Shown: piece after piece, positions 26,980-39,000 of the stretch
Layout: each line of letters opens with the position of its first letter
Numbering within the stretch: position 1 is the stretch's first letter
Source of the DNA: Pratylenchus scribneri
Lineage: Eukaryota; Nematoda; Chromadorea; Rhabditida; Pratylenchidae
DNA length: 64,000 nt
Assembly (NCBI GenBank): GCA_030063045.1
Contig: JAQSEB010000138.1
Coordinates: 1,178,001 to 1,242,000, forward strand
Direction: 5' to 3'
Position numbers and translations under genes: made by a program
The notes under the pieces: generated by a model
Databases searched by the model: none
Told to the model about the DNA's origin: nothing
Seen by the model: only the letters and a program-made list of their open reading frames with translations

Positions 26980-29900
26980 TTTTGCATAAATTTTTTTCAA
27001 ATGGACAAATGATGATGATTGGTTTTTTATTTTTAAATTTTTTGTTTAAATTTTCTGTGGATCTTCGATTGAGAATATATTAAAAAATAAAATAAATCAA
27101 AAGAAATATATTTAAATTGGTCAGTAAAATATTTATGAATTTACAAAAAAATGAATTATTTTAATTAAAAATGTACGATAAATTTGAATGAATATTAAAA
27201 TAATTTTTTCAAACATTAAAAAATTTAAAAATTTTAAATATTTAAAAATAATGATTTGATTTAACTCGACATAATTGGTTAATAGAAATAGCTTCGTTTT
27301 CCCTTTTTAATAAAATATTATTAAAAATTGTATCTAATATTTTTTTCATAAATAATTAAGTGAAATTTTATAACCTTCATAAAATCTTTATTGGGTCAGA
27401 ATCAATTAAGTATAATATACAATTTCATTCAAATTTTGAAATTAGTTTTATCTAACCAAAATGATGAAGAAGCTATGTTTAGAAAAACAAAGCCAACGCG
27501 TTGATTTAAAGAGGAGTAGCATTGGGTATGTTCAAAAAATTTTTTCTAATAGTCCAAAAAATTATTTTTATACCAAAAATAGAAGAGATTTTATTTTTTG
27601 AGTATTATAATTTGAAAATATTCTGGCTAATAGAAAATTTTTAAAATTTTTGGAGCCAACGCCTGTGCCTACAAAATTAATTTATTTAATAAATCATGAA
27701 ATAAGCGAGAAATACAATTTTCAGAGATTAAGGAATATAACATGTTTGCATAACCTATAAAATATTAAATATAAAATTCTTGATTTAAAAAGAATTTTCT
27801 GACTTAGAAAAATTTTTAAAATATTATTTTTTTTAAAAAATACTATAGTTTCATGTTTTTTAGAATAATTTTATTTTTATTTATTTTATTCAAATTAATT
27901 ATTTGTTGACTCCTTTGTGGCTTTGATTTTGAAGAATTCCAGAATATTATTTTTTAATATTAATTTAAAATTATATAAATTTATGGGATGCAAAACAAAT
28001 TTTCAAACAATAAGATATTAGTTTAAAAAAGAAAATTTTTTAACATTATTAAAACTTTGAATTTAGTAATTTTATTACTCATTGTTTAATGGTACATTAT
28101 TACAAATTCTAGAAATCGGCAAGAGGGACCCAGCGAAATCTACTCGAAATTCTCGGGAACAAAAAAATCATTCAATAAATAGCAATTATTAATTTTATCT
28201 TCAGTTTTTTTTGTAATTTCCTTTTTTAGAAAAGAGCTGTGAAAATGGGGCCATTTAGAAACATTCCAACTCTAATATTAGAATAAATTTTTCCGAATTT
28301 GTTTCTTATTTTTTAAACACATAAAATTTTTCGATAATTATGAGTATAATTATGCTCTAAAATTTTTTTAAAACTAAATTAAAGGAATATGAGCTCATTC
28401 AAAAATTTTTTAAGATTAATTTTTGAATTAATTGACTAATTTATTTTTTTTTATTTAAATTTCACTTTTTGTGTCCTTCATTAATTTGGCTGGTTCAATT
28501 TGAAAAATTTTTAATTATCATCTTCTAATATTAATTTAAACAATGGCAATTCAATCTTTTATTAAGCTAATTTGACCAAATTAAATTCGGTTAAGAATTT
28601 TCCAATCATTCAATTCCTTTTTCCTCATCTCTTCAATCAGCAAAATTTATTAGTCTCTAAAATAAAATATAAAAAATAAATTAATTTATTCATTTTCCAA
28701 CGATCTCAACAGATTGCCAATTATGAATGAATGGAATTTTCAAATTAATTAACCAATTTTATTTATTTGTTTTTATTTTATACAAATTTTTTTATTTTTT
28801 TGACCATCCTCCGGGAAACCATTTTTGTAGATTTTTGAATAATTCTTTTTTTAAATTAAATCGTTTCCTTCAATAAATTTATGGGATGAAATTTGAAGTA
28901 CGGAGGAAAATTTTATTCATAAATTAATTGAATTTAAAAATCGGCATTCCTTGCGGATATAAACTAGGTCATATATATCGAAAATTTTTGAACTTTTAAT
29001 TTGAATCAGATAGCTTAACAATCCAGAAAGCGAATCAATGACATTTCCATTTCTTTGGGCTAATTTATCAAAATTAAATCTTTTTGTGAATGCAAATCTT
29101 TTTTTTCGGTTCTATCATTCAGCTTTCAGCATAACATTGTCAGTTTATATTAAAATATATTAATTTATTCATTTTCCGTTGGTTCAATGGGCATGTGCCA
29201 TCTTAAAAATTACTGATGAAATTTGGAATTAATTGAGCACTTTATTTTAGTTATTTTTTTATATTTTATTCAAATTTTATTTTTTGAATAAGAAAATCTC
29301 GTTTATAAATTGGAGATAATTTTTTAATATTAATCTGTTTATCGAAAAATTTATGGGACATAATCCGAATTTCGCCACAGGAAATGTTAATTGATAAAAG
29401 AAAATTAAAATATTATTATAATAATTTTATTTAAAAGAACAAAAAAAGTTATAAAGAGATGGATAATGGTATTAGTTAAATAGTTTTATCTTAAGAATAA
29501 AAATTAGTGAAAATAAATTTTTCCTATTCCATTGGAAATTCTTCATAAAAATAATTTTTGTATGCATTTTTTAAGCTTTGATTTGCAATCCATAAATTTA
29601 TTGATTGAACAAATTAATATAAAAATAGAATAGAAATCCTCCAAAATTTCATCATACTGAATTGAGCGAATCTTAAATTAAATTTGAATAAAATTTTTAA
29701 CAAAATAAATAAACTGTCAAATACCATTAATTTTCATAAAAATTTTATTCAAGTCAGAATTAAAGTTCGTTCAATCAATCGTTAATCCCAAAAGAAAATA
29801 GATTTTTCGCAATTTGTTAAGCAATTTTTCTTTATTATTTTTCTGCAACTAAAAATAATTCATTCAATCCCAAGTAATAAAACGGAAAATTTGCCCTAAA

Positions 29901-32235
29901 ATGTAAATGCTTCCAAATCTTACCTTAGATGAAAAAATTTATTCAAAAAATTTCTCCGGTGATGCCTATCGGCACTGATTGAATATCTTTATCCTTTTAT
30001 TTTATTAAAAATGTGGGATTTTCATCAAGGTTCAAAAAAATTTAGGAAACCATAAAATATATCTTACTTTAAATTTGTAAATTTTGCTCTTTTATTTTTG
30101 GGTAAAAATTCATCAACTAAAACGGCCCAAAAACCAAAATTTTAAAATAAAATTTCTGATAATTTTTATATGCATAAATTCCACATCAAAACTGCATTCA
30201 TTAGTTGCATTTGCACAAGAATCGTTTTTATGATGGGACATGGGACCTCTGCCAATTAAAGGAAGGAAAAATTGGAGGACTGCTATTTCACTGTTATATC
30301 AATCTTTTAGTAATGAACATGTAATGTGAATTCGTCTGGCTCATTAATTCGGGCTGAAAGTATTTGAAATTTAATACGAGGGATTAACTTATTAATATTT
30401 TTAAATTTTTGATCGGATCTTATTTTTTTCTTTTTAAGATTAAAATAATTTTAAAAATTTATTAAAATTATTCAGTAAAATATTTATAGATTGTAATATT
30501 AAATTAAAATATGAAAACCTTCATCATGATTTCCATTGAAAATTTTTTCATTTAATTTTTAATTTATGTTTGAAGAAGTATTTCTATTTTTTTCAAGAAA
30601 AAATATATTTTAAAAGAATGAACTGTATTGTGAAAAACTTAAATTTCAATGTTCTTCATTGTTTGCTTTGCATGCACATTTTATTGATATCAACATTTAA
30701 TTTGGTAAGCTCATGAAATCGGTTTCAATTTGAGGGAATTGCAATAAAGAAATTCTTTATCGAATAATTTAAATTTATTTCCATCTATAAATTATTTAGA
30801 AAATATTAAAATATATTTTTTAAAATAAATCTTTTCATCAAATAAAATTATGTAATGCAATTCAAACTACCAATAGGGAAATTAGTTGATAAACAAAAAT
30901 AAAAAATAATAATCTGAAAAAATTGGTTAAAATAAAAATGTTAAAAATAATTAATTAAAAGAAGGAAAAATTATTATTTATTCGACATGAACAATTTTTA
31001 AAATAAATTTCAGATAAATATTTTTTGAAAAAATTTCATTTTTTATATTAAAGAAACTAATTTTAGAAATTTTTTAAAGATAAAATTGGGATTAGCTGAT
31101 TTTGTGTCATAATAAATAAAAATTCTTCAGATTTTTTTAAAAATTTTTTTAAACCCATAAAATATTTTCATTTAAATGCGAATAAAAATGTATCTTAATT
31201 ACTTGAAATAAATTAGAAAAGCGTAAAAGTGAGACCAATAAAATTTTTATTAATAAATAAAAAAAATTTAATAAATATAGAATAAAATAAGCAATTGTCA
31301 CATTTGTAATGAATTATCCTGTCCTTCTTGTCATTTAAGTTTTCAAATGAAATGCTAATTTTAGAGCACGGACATGTACCATCATTTTATGTAGTACTAA
31401 TTGGTCAAAAATAAGAAATTTCATAAGGCATTTAAAAAAGTCTTAAAAATGTATATAAAATTTTATTTGCAATTTTTAGTTATTTTCTTTATTTTAAAAC
31501 AATTCTATTTTGGAAATAAATTAATTTTCATCACAACAATTTTTATCTTGGTAGTAGGGAATATTACAATGTGAATGTGGTTACATTTTAGAATTTTTAA
31601 CATATTTAAATTTACTTAATAAATTTATTTTAATTTTTTAGCAAACCCATAAATTAATAATTATATGTTTCTATGAAATGCCTTTCCTATTTTCTAATCA
31701 ATAAAAAAGCTTTGCAATCATCGTGATCAACTATTATTTACAAAAAATTAAAAATTATAAAATTAAAAAAAAAAAATCAAATATTATATTTAGCAATATC
31801 GCAGAATTGCTCTCAGAAATAATTATTTTAATTTTCAAAAATGCTATTTTTGTGATAATTTTGGGAGTAGAGATAGAAAATTATAATATAAATATGCAAT
31901 ATTTAAATTTATTTAATTTATTTTAAAAATATATATAAAAATTTTTATTGATTAAAAAATAAAATATATTAATAAAAATTTTTATTCATTCTCTTATCAT
32001 CATACTTTCTTATCCACTCGTGAGTTTCTTTGTTGAATGAGGTGGAGAAAGAAAAAGGAATGAAAATTTATAAAATGTAACCCATAAAAATTTGGAGAAT
32101 TTTGATCATTATTATTCTTATGAAATTTAGTTCAGAATCACATTAATAATTGTGCTCAACGCATGCGTTAATTATAAAAATTTAAAAATAAAATATGTAG
32201 GTTTTTGTACACAATTTGTTAACAATTATTTTTAA

Positions 32236-32276
32236 CTAGCTCAGGAGTTCGCACGCAGGGCGAACTCCTGAGCTAG
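32236..32276. repeat. Perfect 17-bp stem hairpin
   Basis: CTAGCTCAGGAGTTCGC (32236-32252) pairs exactly with 32260-32276 around a 7-nt loop. It stands alone as a GC-rich island in AT-rich sequence. No U-tract terminator context or adjacent gene is present. Confidence 0.8.
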
Positions 32277-33574
32277 GCACAATAATTTATTTAATTATAT
32301 ATAATTAAGTTAATTTTAATAAAATTTTTATTAGGCTCTAATTTTTATTTTTAACATTTTCGCTCATGTGCTCGATTGAGATTTATTTCTAAAAACATTT
32401 ATTTTCTATTTTAGTAATTTCTTATTATTAATTCTTTATGGGTTTTAAATATCATGGAAAAATTTCAACCATTTTATATTAGAAAATATTTATTAGAACT
32501 ATTGACAATTTCAAATTCATTTAATAATTTCTTTTAATTTCAATTTTAATTTTGCTCAAGTTTCGCTAACAGCAATCATAATAAAAAAATTCCTTATTAT
32601 AAATTTTTGATGAGTTTTAAATAAAACCATAAAAAACTTTACCGTGTTTGTAAATGGGCTGAATTTTGTATCTAATTTTTCTTTGTATCTAATTGATCGA
32701 AATTTGAATTAAGCTATATAAAACGATTTCCAACATTTCTGATGTGCGCGGAAGTCAAAAATAATATTGCGCGGGTCGGTTTGGCCAAGCCAGTTTAAAA
32801 GTTTGGAAGGATTTTTCGAGATTATTCATGTTTTTATATGGTTTGGATGTTGAAACAGGTTAGGCGCTAGTGCGGTTTATATTAATTCGGAATTATTAAT
32901 ACATTCAGCTTGAAAGATTATCTTGAAATTTTTTTAATTTTAATTTTGTTTAAATTTTTGAACGTTTGTGCATATTCATTTTTTAAAATAAAATTAATTT
33001 TTAAAATTTTATTAGAATTAATCAATAAATTATTTATGAGATTACAAAGATGCATTATTTTAATTTATTAATAAAATGTTTTATAAAAATTTTTATCATT
33101 TCATAATTTTATTGGTGCTATCTCTTATTAAATTGATAAAAATGAAATTATTTAATAAATTTTACATCAAAATTTTTATGAGTTGCAATATTTTAATTAA
33201 TAATAAAAAATTCTTCTAATTAAAGTTGGGATAATAATTTAAAGAAAGACAGTATTGGTAGAGGCAGAAAAGAAATGATGCAAAATAAAAAATGAAAATT
33301 TGTTGAATATAGGACAATATATATAATATATGAAAAAAAATTTAAAATTTGGATTGGAAGTTTTGAATTAAAGATAATATTTTCGAGAGCAAACAATGAA
33401 TTCGTCAAAAAAAAAAAATTTAGAAATGTAAAAAAATAAGTAGATAAAAATAAATCTTTTATAGAATTTGGATATTGATAACTAAATTTTCATTTTCTTC
33501 TTCTCTCATAAAATCGCTGCCATTTACCACATCCATCCTAGCGATAGCGATTGTAATTTAGAATTGGTCCCACC

Positions 33575-33580
33575 ATTATT
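33575..33580. repeat. Target-site duplication ATTATT, left
   Basis: The six bases directly outside the left Polinton end are identical to those outside the right end. A 6-bp duplication is the known signature of Polinton integrases. Confidence 0.92.
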
Positions 33581-34253
33581 AGTAGATGATCACCGCCCAG
33601 CCGGTCAGCCGGCGCTAAGGAAATCGATGGTTTTTAGCACAAACCTAATCGACCACTTGGAAGCGCCAGGATATTCGCTTCCTTGCATCGACCACCCAGG
33701 CGGCCGGCTCGTGCCCATCCTCTTAGTTTAACGGGTAAGTTAGAGAAACGAGAGGGATATTTACTAATGATGAGGGAAAGGGTATAGAGCACAAATTCCC
33801 AAGCTCATAGCCACTCGATGACCAGTCTGAGGAAAAGGGGAAAGGGAGGAATGAGGGGAAAGGGCAAAAAAGGGAATGAGGGAAATAATTCGAGGGATAT
33901 TCTCAAATTAATTCTCCCTCAATCGTTTAGGTGTTGCCTGTTGACTGTTCTCCAAAATGAAGGATGGTCCCTCAATTGCCGATGACTCCGCAAATGGCGA
34001 CGACCCAACCTCAAGTGGACATTGACGACGAATGTAACGACGACCTTCAATTGCCGAAAAGGAACTCAAAAAGGAAAAGAAGGAAAAAAGGAAAAGGGAA
34101 AACACTTTCACTTTCATTTCTACAGTATCCAATTTTACCACAACCATTTTTATCCAATTGTTTAAAAGAAAATGAATATTATTGAAATGGATTATTTTGA
34201 ATGAGGGATTATTAATGGGAGGGATATTTTTCGAGGGAAAATGATTATTAATG
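33581..34253. repeat. Polinton left terminal inverted repeat
   Basis: This matches the reverse complement of 58538-59234. The outer 55 or so bases are identical and the rest is highly similar, with scattered substitutions and indels. Near the tip is CCAGCCGGTCAGCCGGC (33597-33613). The inner part contains 'gagggatatt' and 'taatgggagg' motifs. A short frame at 33964-34185 encodes a basic peptide and is not well conserved in the right copy. Confidence 0.93.
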
Positions 34254-34350
34254 AATTATTATTGGGAGGGATATTTTCGAGGATAATGGAGAGTCATGTT
34301 TTCGACGACAATGGAATTAAATGGATTATTTTGAGGAAATCGAAGAAAAT

Positions 34351-35688
34351 TCAAAGTGGGCGAATTCGAAAAGCGAGTGATTTATATCGTACGGCCCTGG
34401 CACGACAAATGGGGCATTTTCTGTCTTTGATGATGCGACAACAGGGGGCACACATGCAAAGGTGTCCGCATAAATTGTACATCAACGGTTTCGCCACACG
34501 ACAGGCACAACAAACCGGCTCCGGGACCAATTCCATATCCTCGAACAGCCATGTCCGTCCGCCGAGCCGTTCCGGGAGGCATATTACATTGTTGAGCCCT
34601 TCCCTGTTGTAACCATAATTCGGGGAAATTGCCACACGAATTGGTTCCCCAAAGAAAGCCCTTCGATTGGTTCCATCACCGCCAATAACTAAAATTCAAT
34701 TAATTATTCAATTTTTTGAAAAAATGAGGAATACCGAAAGGGAGGTACATTTCGGCTAAATGTCGATTGAAATGGATGTCGACATTGAATGCGGCCAGAG
34801 CCTCTTAAAAAAATGACTTCAATTTAAAATAAAATGAGGAAAAATATTACCCTCCGGACTCTCATTTTGAGGAACGATCTCAATCCACTCATCCGGGACT
34901 GACCAGCTCATATCAAGCGCATTCAATTCGTAGAGGGCATTCTGGATTTCCCGATTCACTTGAAACTGAAATTAAATTATTTAAAAATAGATCTATTATA
35001 TTCCTCATACATTTCGCAGGTATACATCCAGTTGGTCAACTTCGTCAACAACCATGGGTTGACCGTCTGCCCCAACAAGCTGCAAATATTTTTCCTCAAA
35101 AATTAAATTAATCAAAAAAAAAACCAACCACTCTAGGCTGACGCCAAACCAATTCCCCTCTCCGCCGCTGACGAATACTAGCCAAACGTGGCCCTGCGAG
35201 TTGTGGCCATGTCAAACGATAGGGACGGCTTCGGCGCTGAAAAAATGAAATTTCTTGAAAATTATTTTTTCCTCAAAATTTTAACCTGGTACCCCCACGC
35301 TTCCAGTTGTTCGAGCCGCGATGCTAGTGTAATGGCAACACTCTCGAGGATTTCAATTCGTGATCTCTGGTCCCGAACATCGTTTTGATTGGCCATTTTT
35401 TGAGGAAGATTGAAGAAAATGCTATATTAAAAATAAATGAATAAAATAGGAATTTCAAAAAGATGAAAGGACCTTTCGAAAAAGATGGAAGCCAGATGCT
35501 GAACAATACGGAAAATGAAATGACAGCCGATTGAGGCAAATATTCAAATGTCTTCCCCTCTTCCAGAATTTCCAAATTAAAATTACCCGCCCATTCAAAT
35601 TCCCTCGAACATGACACCCGCATCCTCCATCCCCTCTTTTGATCTCATAAAACTGACAGGCACGCGATAGCGGCGACTGTTGCGCCAT
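34351..35688 (-). CDS. Spliced RING-finger protein (IAP-type RING), about 320 aa
   Basis: Putative E3 ubiquitin ligase. The last exon ends in a C3HC4 RING close to the C-terminus (CCAC, then CGH, MCAPCC and CPIC), the arrangement and position typical of inhibitor-of-apoptosis RINGs; no BIR domain is seen. I infer eight exons on the minus strand: 35688-35587, 35498-35473, 35421-35286, 35236-35129, 35079-35011, 34965-34851, 34803-34735 and 34688-34351. Introns have GT..AG ends, five of them 44-56 bp and the first two longer (52-88 bp). The total is 963 nt and all junctions preserve frame. The first two exons are less certain; an alternative start is the ATG at 35396 (269 aa). Exon 3 encodes a likely short coiled coil. 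The gene is divergent from the polymerase. Substrate unknown; in a viral setting it might target host defence or cell-death proteins. Confidence 0.75.
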
Positions 35689-36027
35689 CTTCCCGCCAAG
35701 GTCGTTAATTGCCGATTTTTAAAAATGAAAGTAAAAGGGGGAGTGGTTCAAAATAAAAATATTAAAAAGAAAATGATGATTCATCGAATATGGCTTAAAA
35801 ATTTTTTTGGCGCCAAAACCCCGATCAACAGCTGCATCCAAATCCTCGATGTTGATTGGCTGATCACTCTAAATGTTTGAGCAAGTTTAGACCTCGCGCC
35901 ATTTTTTCGACTATAAAAACCCAAATTTTGGAATCCAGATCTCATTCTTCCAAAAATTCAAATTTTTGGAATCCCTAAAAATTCTCTCTGCTCCGAAAAA
36001 TTCTCTCTCCTCTTCCGAAAAATAAAA
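35689..36027. promoter_or_regulatory. Divergent RING/polymerase promoter with E2F-like sites
   Basis: The interval holds a perfect 14-bp palindrome TTTTGGCGCCAAAA (35805-35818), TTCCCGCCAAG (35690-35700) and TCGCGCC (35894-35900). All three resemble E2F/DP binding sites. An ATTGG (inverted CCAAT) box lies at about 35859 and a TATA box (CTATAAAAAC, 35911-35920) about 115 nt before the polymerase ATG. The arrangement suggests S-phase-linked expression of the replication gene. Site identity is by eye. Confidence 0.5.
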
Positions 36028-39000
36028 ATGCTCTCCCACCCTTCTTCTCCTTTGAAACCTTCTTCCTCCCGCCGCCCTCCTCCTCCTTCCTCGCCCCCTC
36101 CCTCAAAGCGTTCTCGCTTTGAGGAGACCGACCCATCATTGGAGGAATTTATTGATGTTATTGAGAGAGGAGATAGAGCTATTCCAGGCCACCAAATCCA
36201 TCGATCCCGTTCTACATTCCGAATCAAAAAATTCCCCGAGCATCCTGAATCAATTATCGGTGGATTATTTCATGAAGCAACAACGAGAGCCGTCCTAGCA
36301 GCAAAAACCAATGAAAAACAACTCAACGTGGACACCATTAGTTATATGATTAATTCCGAAAATTTGGAGGAAGGCCAACCAATATTCAGCTACTTCAGAC
36401 CCCTACATAAATATACTCTTGAATCTTTACTTAATCTTTTCCTCAAAGTGGAGCAGAGTCGTTCAGCAATTGGCAAATCCCTTTTTGATGTTCCCCTTGA
36501 AATTGAAGTCACCGTAATACAAAAACATGGACGTCCTCATTTGAAAAGAAAAATGTTCGGTGGCCGTAGACCTTCCCATAAATCAAATAATATCACACAT
36601 GTCATCACTGAAAACCAAAAAATGCATGTCCCAAATCAAATCGGCAATCGTTGTTTATTTTATGCTCTTCACGTGGCCTTACAAAAACAAATTAGAGGAT
36701 TCAATGAGAATGAATGGAAACGTTATCGAAAAAGTGAATTTGGCCAAAGGGGAAAAGTTCATAGAGAGGTGGAAGAATTAATGAGGAAATTGGAAATACC
36801 GTTGTGGGAGAAAAAATATGATGCTTATGAATGGGTGCCCAGAATTATCGATTATTGGAATGATGTTCTTCATAAAGGTGTCTACAAAATTAAAACTTGG
36901 TTTTTCGGGCCCCGTGGACAATTGAAACCTATGTACAAATATGGACCTAACGACTACAATATTGAACTCATTATTTATTGGGAAACAAATCATTTCGTTG
37001 CACTTCTTCAATCTGGCTCACTTTTTGGAAGACCATATTGCCTCCGATGCGAAAAATGTTATGATAGGGGCACAGATCATAAAACTTCATGCAAAAGAAA
37101 ATGTTTGAATTGTCTTCGTGTTGGTGCCTTATATCCATGCAAACCTGATGGCACCGGATTCAATGTAACATGTCCAAATTGCAACAAAAACTTTATCTCG
37201 CAAGAATGCTTTGATCATCATATTTCCTCAAAAATTTGCAATTACTCAAAAAGATGTGACAAGTGTTGGGCTGTTTATGATTTGAGGGTTTTAAAGAAGA
37301 ATAATCGGGAAAGACATGTATGCAATGAAACCAGATGTAAAACTTGCTATTCATATCACGAGAAGAACGACAAACGATGCTGCTACATTCAACCATTGGA
37401 AGTTAAACCTCCGAAAAAGCCATCCCGAATTATTGCCTTTGATATTGAAACAACTGAAATTATTGAGACTATTCCGCCAAAAAATCAATTCGAACAACCA
37501 AAAATCCTGAAGAATCTTGTGCCCAATTTCGTCTCTGCCCGAATTGCTTGCCCCAAATGTTTTGATAATGAAGAATGGAAACTACAAAAAATGGCTACTC
37601 CATGTAATGTGTGCGGTCCAGATCGTACCATTACATTTGGCACTCATCCATATGGCGAAACTGAAATCGATAAAGCAGTTATATGTGAAAATCCAATTAA
37701 AACATTTACTCTATGGCTGCTCAATGATCTTCCTCAAAATTTCAACTCGTATATTTATAGTCATTATGGAGGCAAATTTGATATGCATTTTGTTATTGTC
37801 GAAATCTACAAATTAGGCTGGGAACCGGATTTAGTCAGAAGAGGAAACAAACTAATAACGATGGATGTGGAGAAAGAAAATGGCCACCGACTCCACTTCC
37901 GTGACTCGTTCAATCTATTTCCAATGGCACTCAAACAATTACCCTCCGCATTTGGCCTTCATGTTCCCGACAAAGGATGTTTCCCACATAAATTGAATCG
38001 CCCCGAAAATTTTGACAAAACTATTCAAACAACTGCTGCCGACTATGCCCCTGAAAATTTGAAAACCGAAGAATATGAACGATTTATGAGGAAATATGAA
38101 AATGAGGAAAACAAGAAATTTTATTTAAATGAAGCATTACCCGCCTATTGCACAAATGACACGGATATTCTAATGGCTGCTCTCGTTGCCTTTCGTAAGG
38201 AATTTATGGAAATATCAAGAAGAAACAAATTGGACAAGGATGGACATGTCGACCGAGCCGCATATTACAAGGAACCTCATAACGGATTGGACCCTCTAAC
38301 TACATCCCCAACAATTGCCCGTGCTTGCATTAATTTATTCAAGGCCAACCATCTTCCATTTCTTCATTTGGCCTTAGTCCCTGAAAATGGCTATGATCGA
38401 GGGGACAATCAATCAAAAATTGCGTATCAATATATGAGATGGGAAGGCGAACAAAAGAACGTGGAAATTCAAACAGCATATACGGAGGGAGGTGAGATGA
38501 GATTTGGCAATTATAAAGTGGATGGATATTATGAAAGAGAAAATGAGGAAGGTCAATGGGAAAGAGTTATTATAGAAGTGAACGGTTGTGTTATTCATGG
38601 GTGTCCCCATTGTTTTCACGACGACGATTGCTGGATTAAAAAAATGAAGATGATGGCTGGAAAGTTGCGAGAAAATGATGCAAGAAGAATGGCTTATTTA
38701 TCAAAATGTGTGGATCGAATCGACGTTATTTGGACTTGCGAAATTGACAGGATGAAAGAAGAGAACCCGGAAATGAGGAAAAGATTTGAGGAATACGTTG
38801 ATCGTTCCCCACTGGACCCGAGGGAATGTTTTTATGGAGGGCGCACGGGTCCATCTACACTATTTTATGAGGCAAAAGAAGGCGAAAAAATCAGCTACTA
38901 CGACTTTACTTCTCTGTATCCCTACGTCAACTATATGCTTGAGGACTGGATGATGGGATATCCAGTCGGGCATCCTAAAATACATATCTTCAATCAACCA

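Larger units (their letters stand above)
1..33574. other. Left flank: gene-free AT-rich repeat region
   Basis: Very AT-rich sequence with no reading frame that resembles a protein family. All open frames are short (under about 125 residues) and rich in F, I, K, L and N, as expected by chance at this base composition. The stretch consists of degenerate copies of a few long repeat units (listed separately), broken by small GC-richer insertions. I see no tRNA or rRNA gene and no convincing multi-exon gene. Slightly GC-richer scraps at 9600-9760, 14040-14190 and 25100-25330 could be remnants of genes or mobile elements, but I cannot identify them. Confidence 0.7.

Noticed and set aside
33964..34185. 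Short frame in the left TIR starting MVPQ, with a similar frame in the right TIR (58626-58856)
   Set aside because: Both lie in the inverted repeats and share MVPQ and a KTLSLSFLQY stretch, but indels shift the frame between copies and the composition is low-complexity. Not listed as a gene.
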